From NCBI GenBank assembly GCA_905250025.1, contig CAJNOJ010000235.1, positions 62,001 through 126,000 of the forward strand: a stretch of DNA of 64,000 nucleotides, in the 5' to 3' direction. The notes below the pieces were generated by a model. It was not told the origin of the DNA. It did no database searches and was given only the letters and a program-made list of their open reading frames with translations. Positions 1 to 18,489 of this stretch are shown here, one piece after another (the first letter of the stretch is position 1; each line of letters starts with the position of its first letter). A program made the position numbers and the translations under genes. Origin of the DNA: Adineta ricciae (lineage: Eukaryota; Rotifera; Eurotatoria; Adinetida; Adinetidae).

Positions 1-55
1 TGTAATCTAAAATATCACGATAATTTCACGAATATGCTTATCTTCATTTTCTTAC

Positions 56-900
56 TTGATCATTTTGATATGCTGTTACAGCGATGAACACCGTTTCTTG
101 AAAAACAAATGTACTCAAAGGGCCTGTTCGCATCGAATAACTATCCGAGGCTTGAACAATATGTAAACGCGGAATATAGCGATGCATTGAATTCAAAATA
201 ATCTATAAATACACATCAACCATTTTCAAAATCCACCTCTTGCCTCAACGGAACTTACATGATTTGGATTTTGCATTGGACTATTAGTAATTTTGACTTT
301 ATTGAAAAGAATTGATTGTTTCATCCATTGTGCCCCTGTTTGTGGACTATCCGGATGAACATAGTACCGTCCATACATATGAGGTTCGGCTTTGCCTGAT
401 ATATTCCATGATGATTCATGATATTTATATCGATTATCATCCATTGGAACAATATCTAATAGAAACATATACTTTGTATTTGGATCGAGTTCACTGATAG
501 TGACGCGAAGATTCGGGAAAAGACGACGACCATTTCTACTTAAAAATGAGCTATGTAATGAAATGAGAAATACGAAAAATGATTTTACTTTGTAATGATC
601 ATTTCATTTCCTAATGAATAGAATCGTGACCATAAATCCATATCTTCGAGTTTAACACGAACTTTCGGATCCAGTCTTTCTCTTTTCATATCTAACGACA
701 CAAAACTACGATTATCTTTTATTCAAATTGATTCTTCACATACCTTGACAATTGATATAGTTCACTGGATCCATATTGACATTGGTGTTGGATGTTGATG
801 GATAGAACGAATTGTACATATTTGCTGCAGCGGTAAATGCAGCCATGGAAGCATAGGCGGATGAGGCCGCACGTTGAAAAAGATTGTTGTCGTCAAGCAT
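56..900 (-). CDS. T-box transcription factor, 3' end outside window
   Basis: DNA-binding transcription factor of the T-box family. Exons read on the minus strand are 744-900, 589-691, 259-535 and 56-202, and all phases agree. The domain begins at LWSRFYSLGNEMIITK, followed by KNGRRLFP, the LDP turn, YVHPDSP, GAQWMKQ, ILNSMHRYIPRLHIV and FIAVTAYQND, which are the hallmark T-box blocks in order. The rest of the domain (the NPFAKGFR region) and the C-terminus lie beyond base 1. The start at 900 opens a short Ala/Ser/Asn-rich N-terminus; an upstream in-frame ATG at 930 is also possible. The blocks look most like the Tbx1/2/3/4/5 groups, but the subfamily is not resolved. Family assignment is very secure; start and subfamily are not. 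Confidence 0.93.
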
Positions 901-1035
901 GACAATATTTCGATAATTTTTTTCACACAAACTTTAGGTTACCACACCCTTCTTCCTCACGTAGAAAACTTGACAAAAAAGACACTCTTTTTCCTGTTTC
1001 CTGTTGATAATAAAAGAAAGGCTAGTGCTTTTTTT

Positions 1036-1068
1036 NNNNNNNNNNNNNNNNNNNNNNNNNNNNNNNNN
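1036..1068. other. Assembly gap (33 N)
   Basis: Run of N in the upstream flank of the T-box gene. The bases directly right of the gap are the outer end of an inverted repeat (see 1069-2155). Confidence 0.99.
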
Positions 1069-1868
1069 AACACTATAATTGTATGAGGGAAAAACTAACT
1101 GTATGAGAATGAGATCATGCATAAGAGATCAAATGATGTACGGTTATGTGTAAATATTCGAATAGAAGAAATATGTGTAAGTGTAAAGAGCGACAGCTAA
1201 TTTTCGAAGTTTAATCAATTAGAGTCGTGGTGGACCTTCATGTGCTAAGAGATACTTTTTGTTTTCTATGAGAATTAGTTCGTTTTATCAGACGATCAAT
1301 ATTTATTCCGCATCTCTTTGACATCAATATCTGATGCTGAATATTGGAATCAACAAGTTACTTGCTGCTTAAAGCTATCTTTTTCTGCGATCGGCTCCTA
1401 TTGGTGCTGTTTTTAACACTCTTTCAAATGCTTTGATCCTGTCGGTTATTAGACGAATGAAAAGAATTAAAAGGTTTAGAAAATGTGTCAATTTAATCGT
1501 TCATTATATCATAAGAATATTCGTGACCTTGTGTCCACGCGTATTGAGAACATTTTCAAATCGAGAAAATACAAAAAGAGGTTCAATATGTTTGACAATG
1601 TTGTTTGCGATCGAAATTCTCAATCTCGGACAAATATGTCGGCAAGAAAATGGATAAATGGATCATGAAATACATTCAAGGAAAGTAAAATCGATTGAGT
1701 TCGATGCGAAATAAAAAAGAAAAGATTATTTTCTATGCTTGACTTCGCATATACATTAAAGATTAATTCAACTCGAACTCTATTTTACGCACAATTGCTC
1801 TCGCTAATATTACGTTCGTGGAAACGTAGAGAACAAATGATTGATCTCGTTCATCGTTTTATGCACTG

Positions 1869-4926
<3,058 letters not shown>

Positions 4927-4927
4927 N
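4927..4927. other. Single N at junction of the two TH units
   Basis: The N lies exactly where copy 1 stops and copy 2 starts, which is what a scaffold join of two haplotypic or paralogous contigs would look like. Confidence 0.9.
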
Positions 4928-7985
<3,058 letters not shown>

Positions 7986-9752
7986 GATTTATATAGACGA
8001 AGCGTTTCAATAAATTACGCCTCCACAACCCGCTAAAGGCACGCATTTCCTATTTTTCATAGAAGAAATAGTTAACATACTGAAATGGAAGAAAAGAAAA
8101 ATGTTCATCATGAATAATGGATTTGATGATTGTCTTGTTGACTGCTGTGACGGCTAAACGATTGTATTTTGAAAAGACATTAACAAATACTGACAATGAT
8201 TTGCATAAGATTGCCGTGCAAACAAGTCATCGACTCCTGTTCAAGGACATGATTTGGATAATGTCAAGCATTACGATTAATGGTGTTATTGTTTTTTTAG
8301 TCGTTTTGTTTTCCATACCGGATGTCTTGCTTTTTTCCTTATTCTAGTTTTTCTTATTTTTGCTGATCAATCATTAGTTTTTGACAGCCGATTTCGAACG
8401 TCGTCGGCTCTAAAAAGCTTTTCTTCGACTGTCAAATCCGTTTTAACCATAAGAAATCTCGGTAATGATCAATGAATTTGCACCTCAAATCGTCACTCAG
8501 TCACGTAAAACTTCTGATTGGAAGTAAAAGATGACATCCAGAACACCGAATAAGCGTGAGACTAGAAGGGCATGTCGAAAAACAATTTAATGTTACACAA
8601 ATTTATTAAAATACAAAGTAATCTGAATAATCGTCCACCTATGTTGAATTTCTATTAATATTTTAGAGCATAAATGCATAGAAATTCTTGTCTTAAAATA
8701 AATTTATTTGAAAACTGTGAATTTTTTTCTCGTGTCCGATGAGAACAACAATGACGGAGTTGTTCATACGGGCGTGTGACATACCAGAGCGCATACGAAG
8801 CAGGAAATAGGAAAGATATTTTTTCTGAAATGAAAACGAACGGTACACACAATCTACTTGTATTTCGGTCGACTATCACTTAAAATTAGACCACAACAGG
8901 CACTGTTTTACGCAGTCAATGATGAGTGTTTTTATACTTTGTTGCCCGACAACCATTCCAGAATACAGAAAACAATCAGCAAGTGTGACGGCTGAGTGAT
9001 ATTTGTAGAACGGAAATAGCTCTTTCATTATCTTCCGCTGAAACAATTATATATATGAGTTACGAAGAAAAACCGAATGATACAATAACTCTTCTGGCAG
9101 AGTCGATAATACCCACATCGTATAATACAACGCCATTTGAGTGAACAAACAGTGCATTTGTTTTATATAAATGCAGAACCAATGATTATCTCCTGACTAC
9201 TGTTGCAACTCAGTCAAATGTACTACGAGCTGATATTGTATGTGGTTAGGATAACGCGCTCTCATGGAAACAAAGCTTTTGATACAAGAATAACTGCTTG
9301 AAAAATACGTTCTCACGATGGGTATTGATCAATCATCACTCTTTTCCGTAGCTTTTGAGCTTGTCAGTCATTTATTGAATTTTGGAAATCGCGTCAATTA
9401 AAAAACTATTTTTTAAATTGCAAAAGAAATATATGATAGATATTTGGTCTCTTTAAGTCATACTAAAATCAACAGAAAGATAATCGTTTTTGATTTTAAC
9501 AACAACACATAGGAAAAATTGTCCTATCAGCATATAAAAGTATTGACATGAAGTAATAGAAAGACAATTGTGCACCTATTGCAAAACAAGACTCTCTCAC
9601 CATTGTTCTCGTCTCAAATCGCCGAACAGTTTTTTCTTCTTTCAAAGTCTGATGATGGATTCATTGTCGTAGCAACAACAAAACAAACATTCTGTTTATT
9701 TCACCTCTACAGAGAAAACGCAGTACTCTCATTGACAACCACTGGAAAGTGC
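7986..9752. other. Intergenic, no gene recognised
   Basis: About 1.7 kb of AT-rich sequence between the divergent TH and ART genes. Short open frames here have no recognisable domain or codon pattern. It presumably holds both promoters, but no specific site can be named. Confidence 0.6.
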
Positions 9753-11335
9753 ATGCTTTCAAAATCATATAACATCATGAACAAAGATCAATTGCCATCA
9801 AATGACAGGTTCTCTGCACCAAATTGCAAATATTTGAGACGTAATTTGGAATCATTTGTTCTTATTTGGTGTTGCAACACGACACTACATTCAAATAGAA
9901 TCGATGAAGATATATTTGACAAACTACGACAAGTAATTAATTTTCTTCTGACCATCGACAATATCGAAGAATGTATTAAATACATCGAGAACAATAACAA
10001 CGAGAAAATTTTCCTTATTTTATCCGGTGAAATCGCTCAAGTCATTTTATCTAAAATGCATCATTTACAGCAAATAATTGTTGTTTATATTTATGATATC
10101 TGGCAAACAAACGACATGAATTGGAAAGAAAATTATTCAAAAGTAAACTTCGAAATATACGTATTCAACAAAATTTGAATTCAAAGCATATTTAATTGAC
10201 TTATATAGGTCCAATCTGTCATAAATGAACCTGATGAATTGATTCGCAGAATTTCTGAAGATCAAGTCAAATACGACAGATATGAACATACGTTACCAAC
10301 AACGATTCTTTCTTTTCCCGGTTCCACAAAAGAGCAAAGTCATCATAAACTGGATGGTTATGTTTTATGGTCGAAATTATTTATGGCCACTCTTTTAAAA
10401 CTAACTGAACAGGATGTCGAAACATCATTAGAAGAAACATTCATTCTCTTGAACGAACAATATCAAGAAAATTCTGTTCAATGTACGAAAATTTCTGAAT
10501 TCAAACGAACGTATCGATCAACAGATGCGGTTATGTGGTACACCAAAGAACCATTTCTATATCAAGTTATCAACAGAGCATTGCGTATACAAGATATCGA
10601 TACGGTATTTGCATTTCGTTTTCTCATTCGGGACATTTATGATCAATTAGAAACTGAACAAATAAAATATTTAATGAAATTAGAAGAGCAAAGTTCAAGT
10701 GTACCTTTAGAGAAGGTTTTACACACATATAGAGGACAAAAACTGTCCCGGGATGAATTTGAAGTTTTGAAATTAAGTCAAGGGAAGTACATATCAATTA
10801 ATACATTTTTTTCAACGAGTAAAAACAAACAAATCAGTCTTATGTTCATTCAAAGCTTTGAAAGTAACGATTCATCTCAGCAAGTAGTACTCTTTGATAT
10901 CGAATCAGACATCACTGCACCTTTCGTTACTCAACCATTTGCTGATATAAACCATTTGAGTCAATTTAGTAGCGAAGAGGAAGTTTTATTCATGATTGGC
11001 ATTGTTTTCAAAATGACCGGAGTGTTTTATGAGGATAATGTTTGGATTATCAAACTGGTTTTATGTGACGAAAGAAATGATGAACTAAATGAATTATTTC
11101 GTGTCTTAAAACAAGAAGTTGTCGACCTGAAAACGAATCTTTTGTCAGTTGGAAATATTTTACTCGATATGGGACGATTGGATAAGGCAGAAGCATTCTA
11201 CCAACGGTATTTGAAAAATTTAGCAGCGGAAAACACAAAAGATCTCGCAATTGTCTATGATAAATTGGCAATAGTAGCTTGGATGAAAGAGGATCAATCA
11301 TTAGCAGAAAACATTATCTTAGAATATCGATAGAA
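9753..11335 (+). CDS. ADP-ribosyltransferase/TPR protein, cut short by frameshift
   Basis: Bdelloid-type arginine-specific mono-ADP-ribosyltransferase: transfers ADP-ribose from NAD to protein arginine. Exons 9753-10142 and 10209-11335 are joined by a 66-bp intron in phase. The N-terminal part (LRQVINFLLTIDNIEECIKYI, then the hydrophobic strand IFLILSG) is the family's conserved leading domain. The ART core shows the R-S-E pattern: YRGQ for the first Arg, FFSTS for the Ser motif and SSEEEVLF with the ExE glutamates. One TPR unit follows (DMGRLDKAEAFYQRYL). The reading frame stops at 11335, while the next TPR units continue in another frame at 11321-11938, so the product lacks most of its TPR tail unless the shift is a sequencing error. 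ATG at 9753 is the first of two close in-frame choices (also 9777). Confidence 0.8.
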
Positions 11336-11938
11336 ATGAAGATTAAAGAAAATTCACATTGGGACGGTCCGAAAATTGAAATTTTACATAGTTTATTAAA
11401 TCGATATGCTGATCGTAGTAAACCAGTTGATTTCGATAGAATTTTAAATGATCTTCAAGCAAAAAACATTCGGACTGATGAAAGTGATGATTTGGCTCGT
11501 ACCAAAACGCATGAAAACATCTCCAATATTTTACGAGTACAAGAACGGTTTGATGAGTCATTAAATATTTTAAACGAAAGTTTACTTATTGATTTGAAAG
11601 TCTTACCCAAAAGCCATCCAAAGTTGGGTAAAACTTATGAATCTATTGGAGATCTCCACATGCTCATGAAGAATTATGGTCATGCATTAGAATCGTATCA
11701 ATCTGCGCGTCAAATCAAATCGGAATCTCTACCAGACGATCATCGTGAATTGGGCCAATTGTATAGAAAAATAGGCGATATTTATGCTGAATCATTAATT
11801 GATTATCAGTTGGCTTTGAAATATTTTCATCTTTCTTTGAATATATTTACAAAAATCTTTCCGGGAACACATGAAGTTATCACAGAATTACAAGATTCAA
11901 TCGGGACTATCACAGCCGCTCTGATGAATCAATAGCCT
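11321..11938 (+). pseudogene. C-terminal TPR segment of the ART gene, out of frame
   Basis: Continues the preceding ART gene in another frame, beginning near ISIEMKIKENS. It carries kinesin-light-chain-like TPR units, such as LNESLLIDLKVLPKSHPKLG and YESIGDLHMLMKNYGHALES, then LALKYFHLSLNIF. It has no start of its own in a sensible place. A 49-base GT..AG stretch at 11274-11322 does not restore the frame, so this is not explained by an intron. Either a real frameshift mutation or an indel error. Confidence 0.75.
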
Positions 11939-12380
11939 CAACTAGTTACACATATCTTCTGACCGTTTTCCAAAGAACCTTAGCATTACAAATAGTAGTA
12001 GAGAGTTCAAAGTAATTTTTGGTCTGATAGTAGCATTAAAAATACCAATGTTCTATTCTGCTGAATAAGTGAAGCAATGCAGCTGATTGTGGGTGATGCC
12101 GAATAATCATTAGCTACTCCATGCAACGTTCTATTAGTGAGCAATTTTGCTGATCATTTTGTCAACGATGGATCGATTCACATCATTTGTTTCTTATCCG
12201 AGTTTTGCTTTTGCCAATCAATGTTCACCATAAGATAGCATGATGAAGTGATCAAAGAAGACAATCTACGCTGTGTTAATCGAATTGTATTTCAACATTT
12301 GTTCATTCATGTAAAATCTTTGCATAGAAATATGTACAGAACAAAACGAAAAGGACAATAAAAGAGAATATAAAAAGATT
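11939..12380. other. Intergenic, nothing recognised
   Basis: Convergent gap between the ART gene and the minus-strand zinc protein; no feature seen. Confidence 0.5.
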
Positions 12381-13960
12381 TTAATCTTCAATAACATCGA
12401 TCCATTTAGGGAACTGTAACATATGAACAGGGATATCACTTTTCACTGCTTTGACAATCATCTTTGCTGCTCGACTGGTGAATTTATGCGAACGTTTGAG
12501 ATGTTCCCGCAATTGTCGAACTTGTTTAATTGCACTACATGGCGAGTTTTCAATTTGCAGTAAACGATGATGAACAAATGGTTGAGTAATTGGACAATTA
12601 ATAGTACGTAATTCATCAATATTAAGAATGATATCGTGATCGCTAAATAAACAGGTTGTTGTCGGGTCTTTACCAGCGCCAACTGCGCGCGCTAGGGCCA
12701 ATGATGCAAATCCGGTTAGATGATGAACACGACGAAAGTGTTCATTCAATCGATAAGTACGTCGATGTTCAAGAGACTTCTGAGGACATAAACGTACACC
12801 GTGAGCTTGAGAATTAATACCGAAGGCACCATTATATGTTAAAGGACAAAAATCACGAATTTTTGATGCGACAATACCTCGATGTGGCTAAAACATATAC
12901 CAATCGAACAATATATCATTGAAAATGGCTGCCTGAAATACGTACGGTGACGTTATTTTCGCATGTATTTGCCTGTCTAGAAAAAAAAACAAACAGTCAC
13001 TTTGAAAAGAATCGAATGAATTGCCTGTTGATTACCTGAAAGTGGTTTCATCCATAAGATTGTCTTCATCTTCAGATTCCACATTATTTTCTTGTTCATC
13101 ATCTAAAAAATGAACAAAGGACTACTCGTTACACGAATGTTGAACAACAAGAAATAATCATTACATTCATCCATATTTTGACCATACTCATCGTCTTGAA
13201 CGCTCGTACTTAAAATTTGAATGAAAGAAATATTGTAATAACGAACATAATCTTTTAACTTACGGTGAATTTCGATCAGTATTTGAAAACAAAGGAAACG
13301 AATCGCCGGTTTCAGAACCTAAATACATAGATTTTAAAACTGTGTATTGGTTATTTGTGCTTACCATCGTTTGATGCATCTGGTGAAGACAATGATCCTA
13401 GAATAGATAATCTAAATAAGAAAAGACAAACAACTTTGAACATACCGAAATTAACAAGTGCATGGCTATTCTCTTCGTCAAATTCGCTTTTTGGTAGTAC
13501 AGTTTCTGAAAAACGTCGAAAAAAAAACAAATTAAGCTTTTGTTCAGGTAAGTCACTTACGCATAATCACCTCCTCTCGATTATCTTCTTCAATGGCTTT
13601 TTTCACTATTTGAACAGCTACTTGTAATTTTTGGTTATTTTCCATAGAATCATGAAAGTTTTTCATCAGTAGCAAACGCTCGATTTCGTTGCCTAGTTGT
13701 CGAAATTTTTCCAATTTTGTTTTCAATTTTAAATATTCTTCTTCGATTTTCTCTTCGTTGAACATTACACGGTACGTTTTCCATAAACCTTCCAATTGAT
13801 TTTGATATTGTAATTGTTTTTCGATATATTTATCGTGTTCCGACAGATGTTCAATGCATAACATTTTCTTACAGTGATACAAACATGGGAAAACGCGGCT
13901 AATCTTATTCGACTGTTTCGAACACGACTCATCTTCACATTGACCGGAAGTTTCCGACAT
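12381..13960 (-). CDS. B-box-like/coiled-coil/C-terminal zinc domain protein A
   Basis: Function unknown. The first exon (13561-13960) starts MSETSGQCEDESC and shows a B-box-like set of Cys/His, including HCKKMLCIEHLSEHD, followed by a coiled coil (EYLKLKTKLEKFRQLGNEIERLL). Six or so very small exons between about 13540 and 12930 encode an acidic, Ser/Asp/Glu-rich linker. The last exon (12381-12887) encodes a second Cys/His domain: CPLTYNGAFGINSQAHGVRL, then HFRRVHH and, further on, CPITQPF and LREHLKRSH, resembling a pair of divergent C2H2 fingers. The gene directly upstream (14032-15336) has the same architecture and is a paralog. The micro-exon structure in the linker is inferred from splice sites and could be wrong in detail. 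Ubiquitin or transcription roles are possible for B-box proteins, but nothing here proves one. Confidence 0.6.
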
Positions 13961-14031
13961 GATTTATCTTGAAAACAAAAAGAAAAGACAAAACTACGGA
14001 TAATACACAAAGAAAATATTCAGTAAATGTT

Positions 14032-15336
14032 TTATTTTGTTGACTGTTTAGTAGACACTTCTAATTTACAGATAAGTTTATCAGCTTTCAGTATGCTCAT
14101 TCGATGAGTATTCATCATATGTGTACGTAATTCATATCTGGCGTGAGGCTTTCTCGATCGGCATCTCTTAATTGATGATTTGATTGTTTTCATTGGTGAA
14201 GGATTGTTATCACTAAACGGACAGAAAATGTAACTAATTCGATCGATAACAGACTCATCTGATCGAAATAGTTTTGTTTTAGAAGGATCTTTGTTGTTCA
14301 TAATCGCATGACGAAGTTTCTCTGCAGTTGAGAGAGTAAAACGATGAAATTTAAATAAATGATCGAAAATATTTCGATAACATTTGCCTTGTATACATAA
14401 ATACATTCCATGCGACTCTTTTGTTAAACCAAATGCACCATCAAGCCAAAATGGACATTGACTAGCAAATCGTCCAGTTAGTCGAGCTTGATTCTAAGTA
14501 TGCACAAGATAACAAAGTTGAAATGAGTATTTTCCAATTGGACTTACCGACGGATTCTTTACGCTTTCTTCAATAGTATTTTCACTAAAAGATACAGTCA
14601 GAATGAGAACTTAGATAACAAACATTGTTTTACATCATCGGATCATAGTCGATTGAATCTGAAGAGAAATGAAGATTTCTATTAGCAATCGGTTTTCATC
14701 CGGTGGGACGTACTTTCTTTGAATAGTTTTTGTTTTCGTAATGAATTATCACTGGTGAATCTAACAAAATCAAATAACGCTTGTTTTTATTCCATGCAAC
14801 TACAAAATTGTCTTTACCTATGTGTTTGTAAAGTCATATCGAAATCCATTGAATCTACATAAAGAGACAAACGAATGAGTGCGTGGTTCGCCTTGATTCC
14901 TACCAAGTTTTTCGATCGTTTCAACATCTTCGATTGGTTCACTTTTCACTTCGAGTACTAAACAATCTTCATTGAATAATTTTTCCTGTTCGATATACTG
15001 TCGAAGTTTATCAATCGTTATTCGATACCCTTCGATATCATTCGAATTCGACTCCCATAGATTCGTTACATCTTCTATTAATTTTTGGTGGTTTTTGAGT
15101 TTTTGTTCGTATTCTAAACGAAGTTTCATTTCATCGACAAACGTCGAATAAGTTGTCCATAATTGTTTTAATTCCACACGAAGTTCATCGAAATATTCTT
15201 GGCTATGATCAATCAATCGATCGTGTTCTATCAGATGTTGAAGACAAACTAATTTCATACAATGATGGACACATTCGAAAAGACGAGCATTTTTTTCAGT
15301 GCATGACGAATCACTACAGTGACCAAGTTCAGACAT
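14032..15336 (-). CDS. B-box-like/coiled-coil/C-terminal zinc domain protein B
   Basis: Paralog of the neighbouring gene at 12381-13960. Exon 1 (14904-15336) starts MSELGHCSDSSCTEKNARLF and has the same Cys/His spacing through HHCMKLVCLQHLIEHD, then a long coiled coil (ELKQLWTTYSTFVDEMK and onward). Small exons encode an acidic linker, including SMDFDMTLQTH, and the last exon (14032-14493) begins at NQARLTGRFASQCPFWLDG and ends with a Cys/His-rich region (CPFSDNNPSP, LRTHMMNTHR). The start at 15336 is chosen because the homologous gene also starts MSE just before the first Cys; an in-frame ATG further upstream at 15432 adds a hydrophobic stretch with no counterpart. Function unknown. Confidence 0.6.
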
Positions 15337-15432
15337 GATTTGTTCTTCATATACGTAAATGAATGTTTTAAACGAAACACGGAGAAGAAGAGGATAACGA
15401 ACAAACCACGCGTTCAGTGGTAATATCAACAT

Positions 15433-15997
15433 CCATTAATCAACAAAAGATCATTGTGATTTCAATTTACCTACAGAATCTCTACAAATTTTATTTATGT
15501 TACCGAAAAATCAGTTTTTTCCAACATATCAGTAGATGTCACTGATACCTGTAATGATGATTCCTCTTCGCTTGAAGTATTCTAACTCTTCAAAATGTAT
15601 GTGATTCTTCAGATTACAGTTTATAACGATCGCAATATAACTTATTATCCTCTCAATCGTAAAAGTTATCATACGCGAAAGTCAATGCAACATCCATTCT
15701 CATTTTCTTCGTCACAACAATACCATATCCGTTTGATTGTCATTCTCTTTCATGCGATTAAATGCGCACGACTTTACCAATCTGTCTAACAATTGTTTCC
15801 TATTACATATAGGAGAAAGGGAATGTTTACATTAGAATCTTCTTTTATTTGTCTTCGTAGTATAGAGACTCTCGCTTTCTTTTCTCTTCTTGTCCAGATG
15901 GTTTCCCACCCTTTCATCATTTCTCATGTAGAACATAAATATACACCATAGACGAAAGAATACAATCCTACTAACATATTACCATAATTAATATTCT
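15433..15997. other. Intergenic, nothing recognised
   Basis: Divergent spacer of about 0.6 kb between the zinc-protein gene and a secreted-protein gene. AT-rich, no feature seen. Confidence 0.5.
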
Positions 15998-16781
15998 ATG
16001 AAAGAACTCATGCAGATGATATCAACTTTTTCGCTGACTCTGCTATTTTCATTAATCAACGTTGCGATTTTATTACATATTGAGCAATCAACTCTTGAAA
16101 CACGTGTTAAACATGCGGACACCATACTCTTCGGTCGATTTAACTGGGAGAGTTTCGTCAGTGCGGAAAAATACAATACGTTTGAATTCATTGTTTATTG
16201 TACGATCAAGAAAAGTAAACCGCCTGCAAATGTTCCACGTTCAATCCGTGTGATTATTTCAGACAATGGTAATTCATACTATGGAGTATTTTCCTATAGA
16301 AAAAAAAAAGAGATTTTATTTAGCAACAGAAATCGATATGAAGAAGAATCGATGGTTTATTTTGTTTCCGAAGATGAGTCAAACCAGAAATACCTGGATT
16401 GTCAACGATCGAAATGATGCATTTGATTTAGACGATGATTTAGAGCTTCGAATATTCGAGCAATTCTGTTTTCTTAAACCCAAACTTCCATACGGTAAAA
16501 CGAACACGAAAAGAATCACTTCAATATGTAATTCTCTTCCAGGTTTTCCTAACATTGGCCTTCTCGATCGTTGTCCTAAACCAAGTTCTGAACATTGTCT
16601 CAGTAACGGTAAAAATGAACTATTCGAGTTTCTCCGTATCTTTCTTCTCTTTTAAGGTACGCGGATTCGACATGATGAATTATTGGAATTGAAAACATTT
16701 CTTACGAGTACAACTACGAGAAAATCGAAATTAAAAACAACCATTGTTAAACACAAAGAATTTATTAAACCTGTTTGGTAA
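15998..16781 (+). CDS. Predicted secreted protein, family not recognised
   Basis: N-terminal signal peptide (MISTFSLTLLFSLINVAILL), then a domain with VKHADTILFGRFNW, EFIVYCTIKK, FYLATEID and a conserved-looking WIVNDRNDAFDLDDDLELR block, and at least four Cys in the mature part. Exons are 15998-16247, 16300-16494, 16543-16608 and 16657-16781, 636 nt, about 211 aa, phases consistent. For the first intron a second donor (16269) would leave an intron of only 31 bases and also keeps the frame; the 52-base choice is preferred. The pattern of strands and acidic loops suggests an OB/NTR-like secreted fold, but this is a guess. Stop TAA at 16779. Confidence 0.6.
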
Positions 16782-16817
16782 TAAAAAAATGGATAGAGAG
16801 AAAAAAGAAATCGCCGA

Positions 16818-18489
16818 TTACACTTGACTAATAAGTAAAGCTGCTGAGTGTCGCTGTTGAGTATATTCCATTGCTTTTTGTTGTTGGAGAATCAATTGTT
16901 TCGCTCTTAGCCGAGCTGCTTCTACTTGTTCTTTCGTAAATCGTTTCACAGGTGGTGTTGGCGGTGTGTTACTTCGTAAAAACACAGCTTTCGTTTGTTG
17001 TTGCTGTTGAGAATTATTTAGATTCGTCAAAGTTCTCCGAATGGCATTTCGATATTGTATTTCATTATGATAATTTGGATTTATTGGATACGATGGTGAA
17101 CGCGTGATAATATCATCGTGATGATCAAATGCTGCCATCATTGACGGATGTTGATTTAATGGAAGACTCCAGTTCTTCGGATGGTTGTGATAATAGATTT
17201 CCGATTGAAAAATGCGAATTTTTTCATAAGGCTTTTCTTTGTTCAATTCGGGCAACGATTTTGCTTGTCCGGGAGTGTTTTGTACGTTTAAACCATGATA
17301 CACTTTCGATGGATAATCATCCTGATAATCAATATTCCAATTTAATTTTGTTGTTAAGAAAATCCAGAGAGAAAGAATTAATAAAACATGAACAATTTCA
17401 AAAATAAAAGTTAGAAATAGAAGACGAACTCGCGTTTGAATATACAGTAAAAATATATCATGTACAAGTGGCATTTTACATGCGGTATATAATAATAAAA
17501 GAATGATTCCAATTAAACTTGGACAATAATTTGAGCAACGATCGTAAGATGATGATTTGAAACGATTATATGCATAATAATAGAATGTAATGGAAGAAAT
17601 ATAAACAAGAAATTCCAAAAGTAGATAGAGGAAAAAGGTTGTGTAAGGTTGATTAGAAAGGAGATATCCGATGTTATGTCGGGATTCAATTGTATTAAAA
17701 CAAAGATTTTTTAATAATAATTGTAATGCGCCGTACATTAAACACCATTGAAGAACATTTAAAGCAATGGCGAAGGAATAGAGAATGGAGAAGACTCTGG
17801 AAATTGACCAGAAGACGAATGGTTCACGAAGAATGCAGACAAACGAAGCGAAAAGAAAATTCAATAAACTTAAACGAGAATAGGAATCAACGGAAAATGA
17901 CAAAGACGACGAATTTACAGATGAAAATGTTAAACGTTTGGAAACGAACATTGAAGGTGAAGAAGAGATTGACCAATCGAATAACAAATCATAATCAGTT
18001 CGCCATAACAAAGCTAAAACAAAGAAAGGATGATTTGTTACATAAAAATCAGCGAAAATTCGTACCGGCATCTTTGATTCCAACCATAATTTGTTTCGAA
18101 TGAATAAGAACAGTTGAAATAAGGATAAGAAAACTCATGATTAAATGTAAAGTACTACTCAATGAAAATGAATGTTGCCACAATCGAGCAAAGATATCAT
18201 TTCCCGAATATTTCAAATCTGCTTTGGTTAATTGTTGATGATCATTGGCGTAGTTTCCAATATGGAACAATGATGGATAAATAAAAACAAAAAGCAAAAC
18301 GAGCGAAGTTAACAAACAGATTTTTTGTATTAACAACTCCAATTTCGGTGATGGAGATGACTTTGGCCAAAGTAATCGATCGTTAAAATAACATTGTTTT
18401 ATTCCATAATAGATCAAAATTAAATGAATTAATACAACAATAATTGTATACCATAGACGCGAGAGACTGATCAGTTTGACCCGTGCCAT
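16818..18489 (-). CDS. Multi-pass membrane protein, tincar-like
   Basis: Exons 18066-18489 and 16818-18013, joined across a 52-bp intron in phase, give 539 aa. There are about eight hydrophobic segments, among them LWYTIIVVLIHLILIYYGI, ICLLTSLVLLFVFIY and LIGIILLLLYTACKMP, followed by a polar cytoplasmic tail of about 150 residues with a Gln run and a charged helix (FTKEQVEAARLRAKQLILQ). The SLFHIGNYANDHQQL stretch after the second segment resembles the SLFxxGNxAND block of the animal tincar family, a membrane protein of unclear biochemical role linked to hedgehog-regulated eye and heart development in flies. Assignment rests on that block, length and topology only. The + strand frames in this region are shadows. 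Confidence 0.55.

Noticed and set aside
8117-8347. 76-codon open frame with hydrophobic end
   Set aside because: No homology, no splice partner; looks accidental in AT-rich spacer.
11274-11322. 49-base intron that might repair the first ART gene
   Set aside because: Joining these ends leads to an immediate stop; phase does not match the downstream TPR frame.
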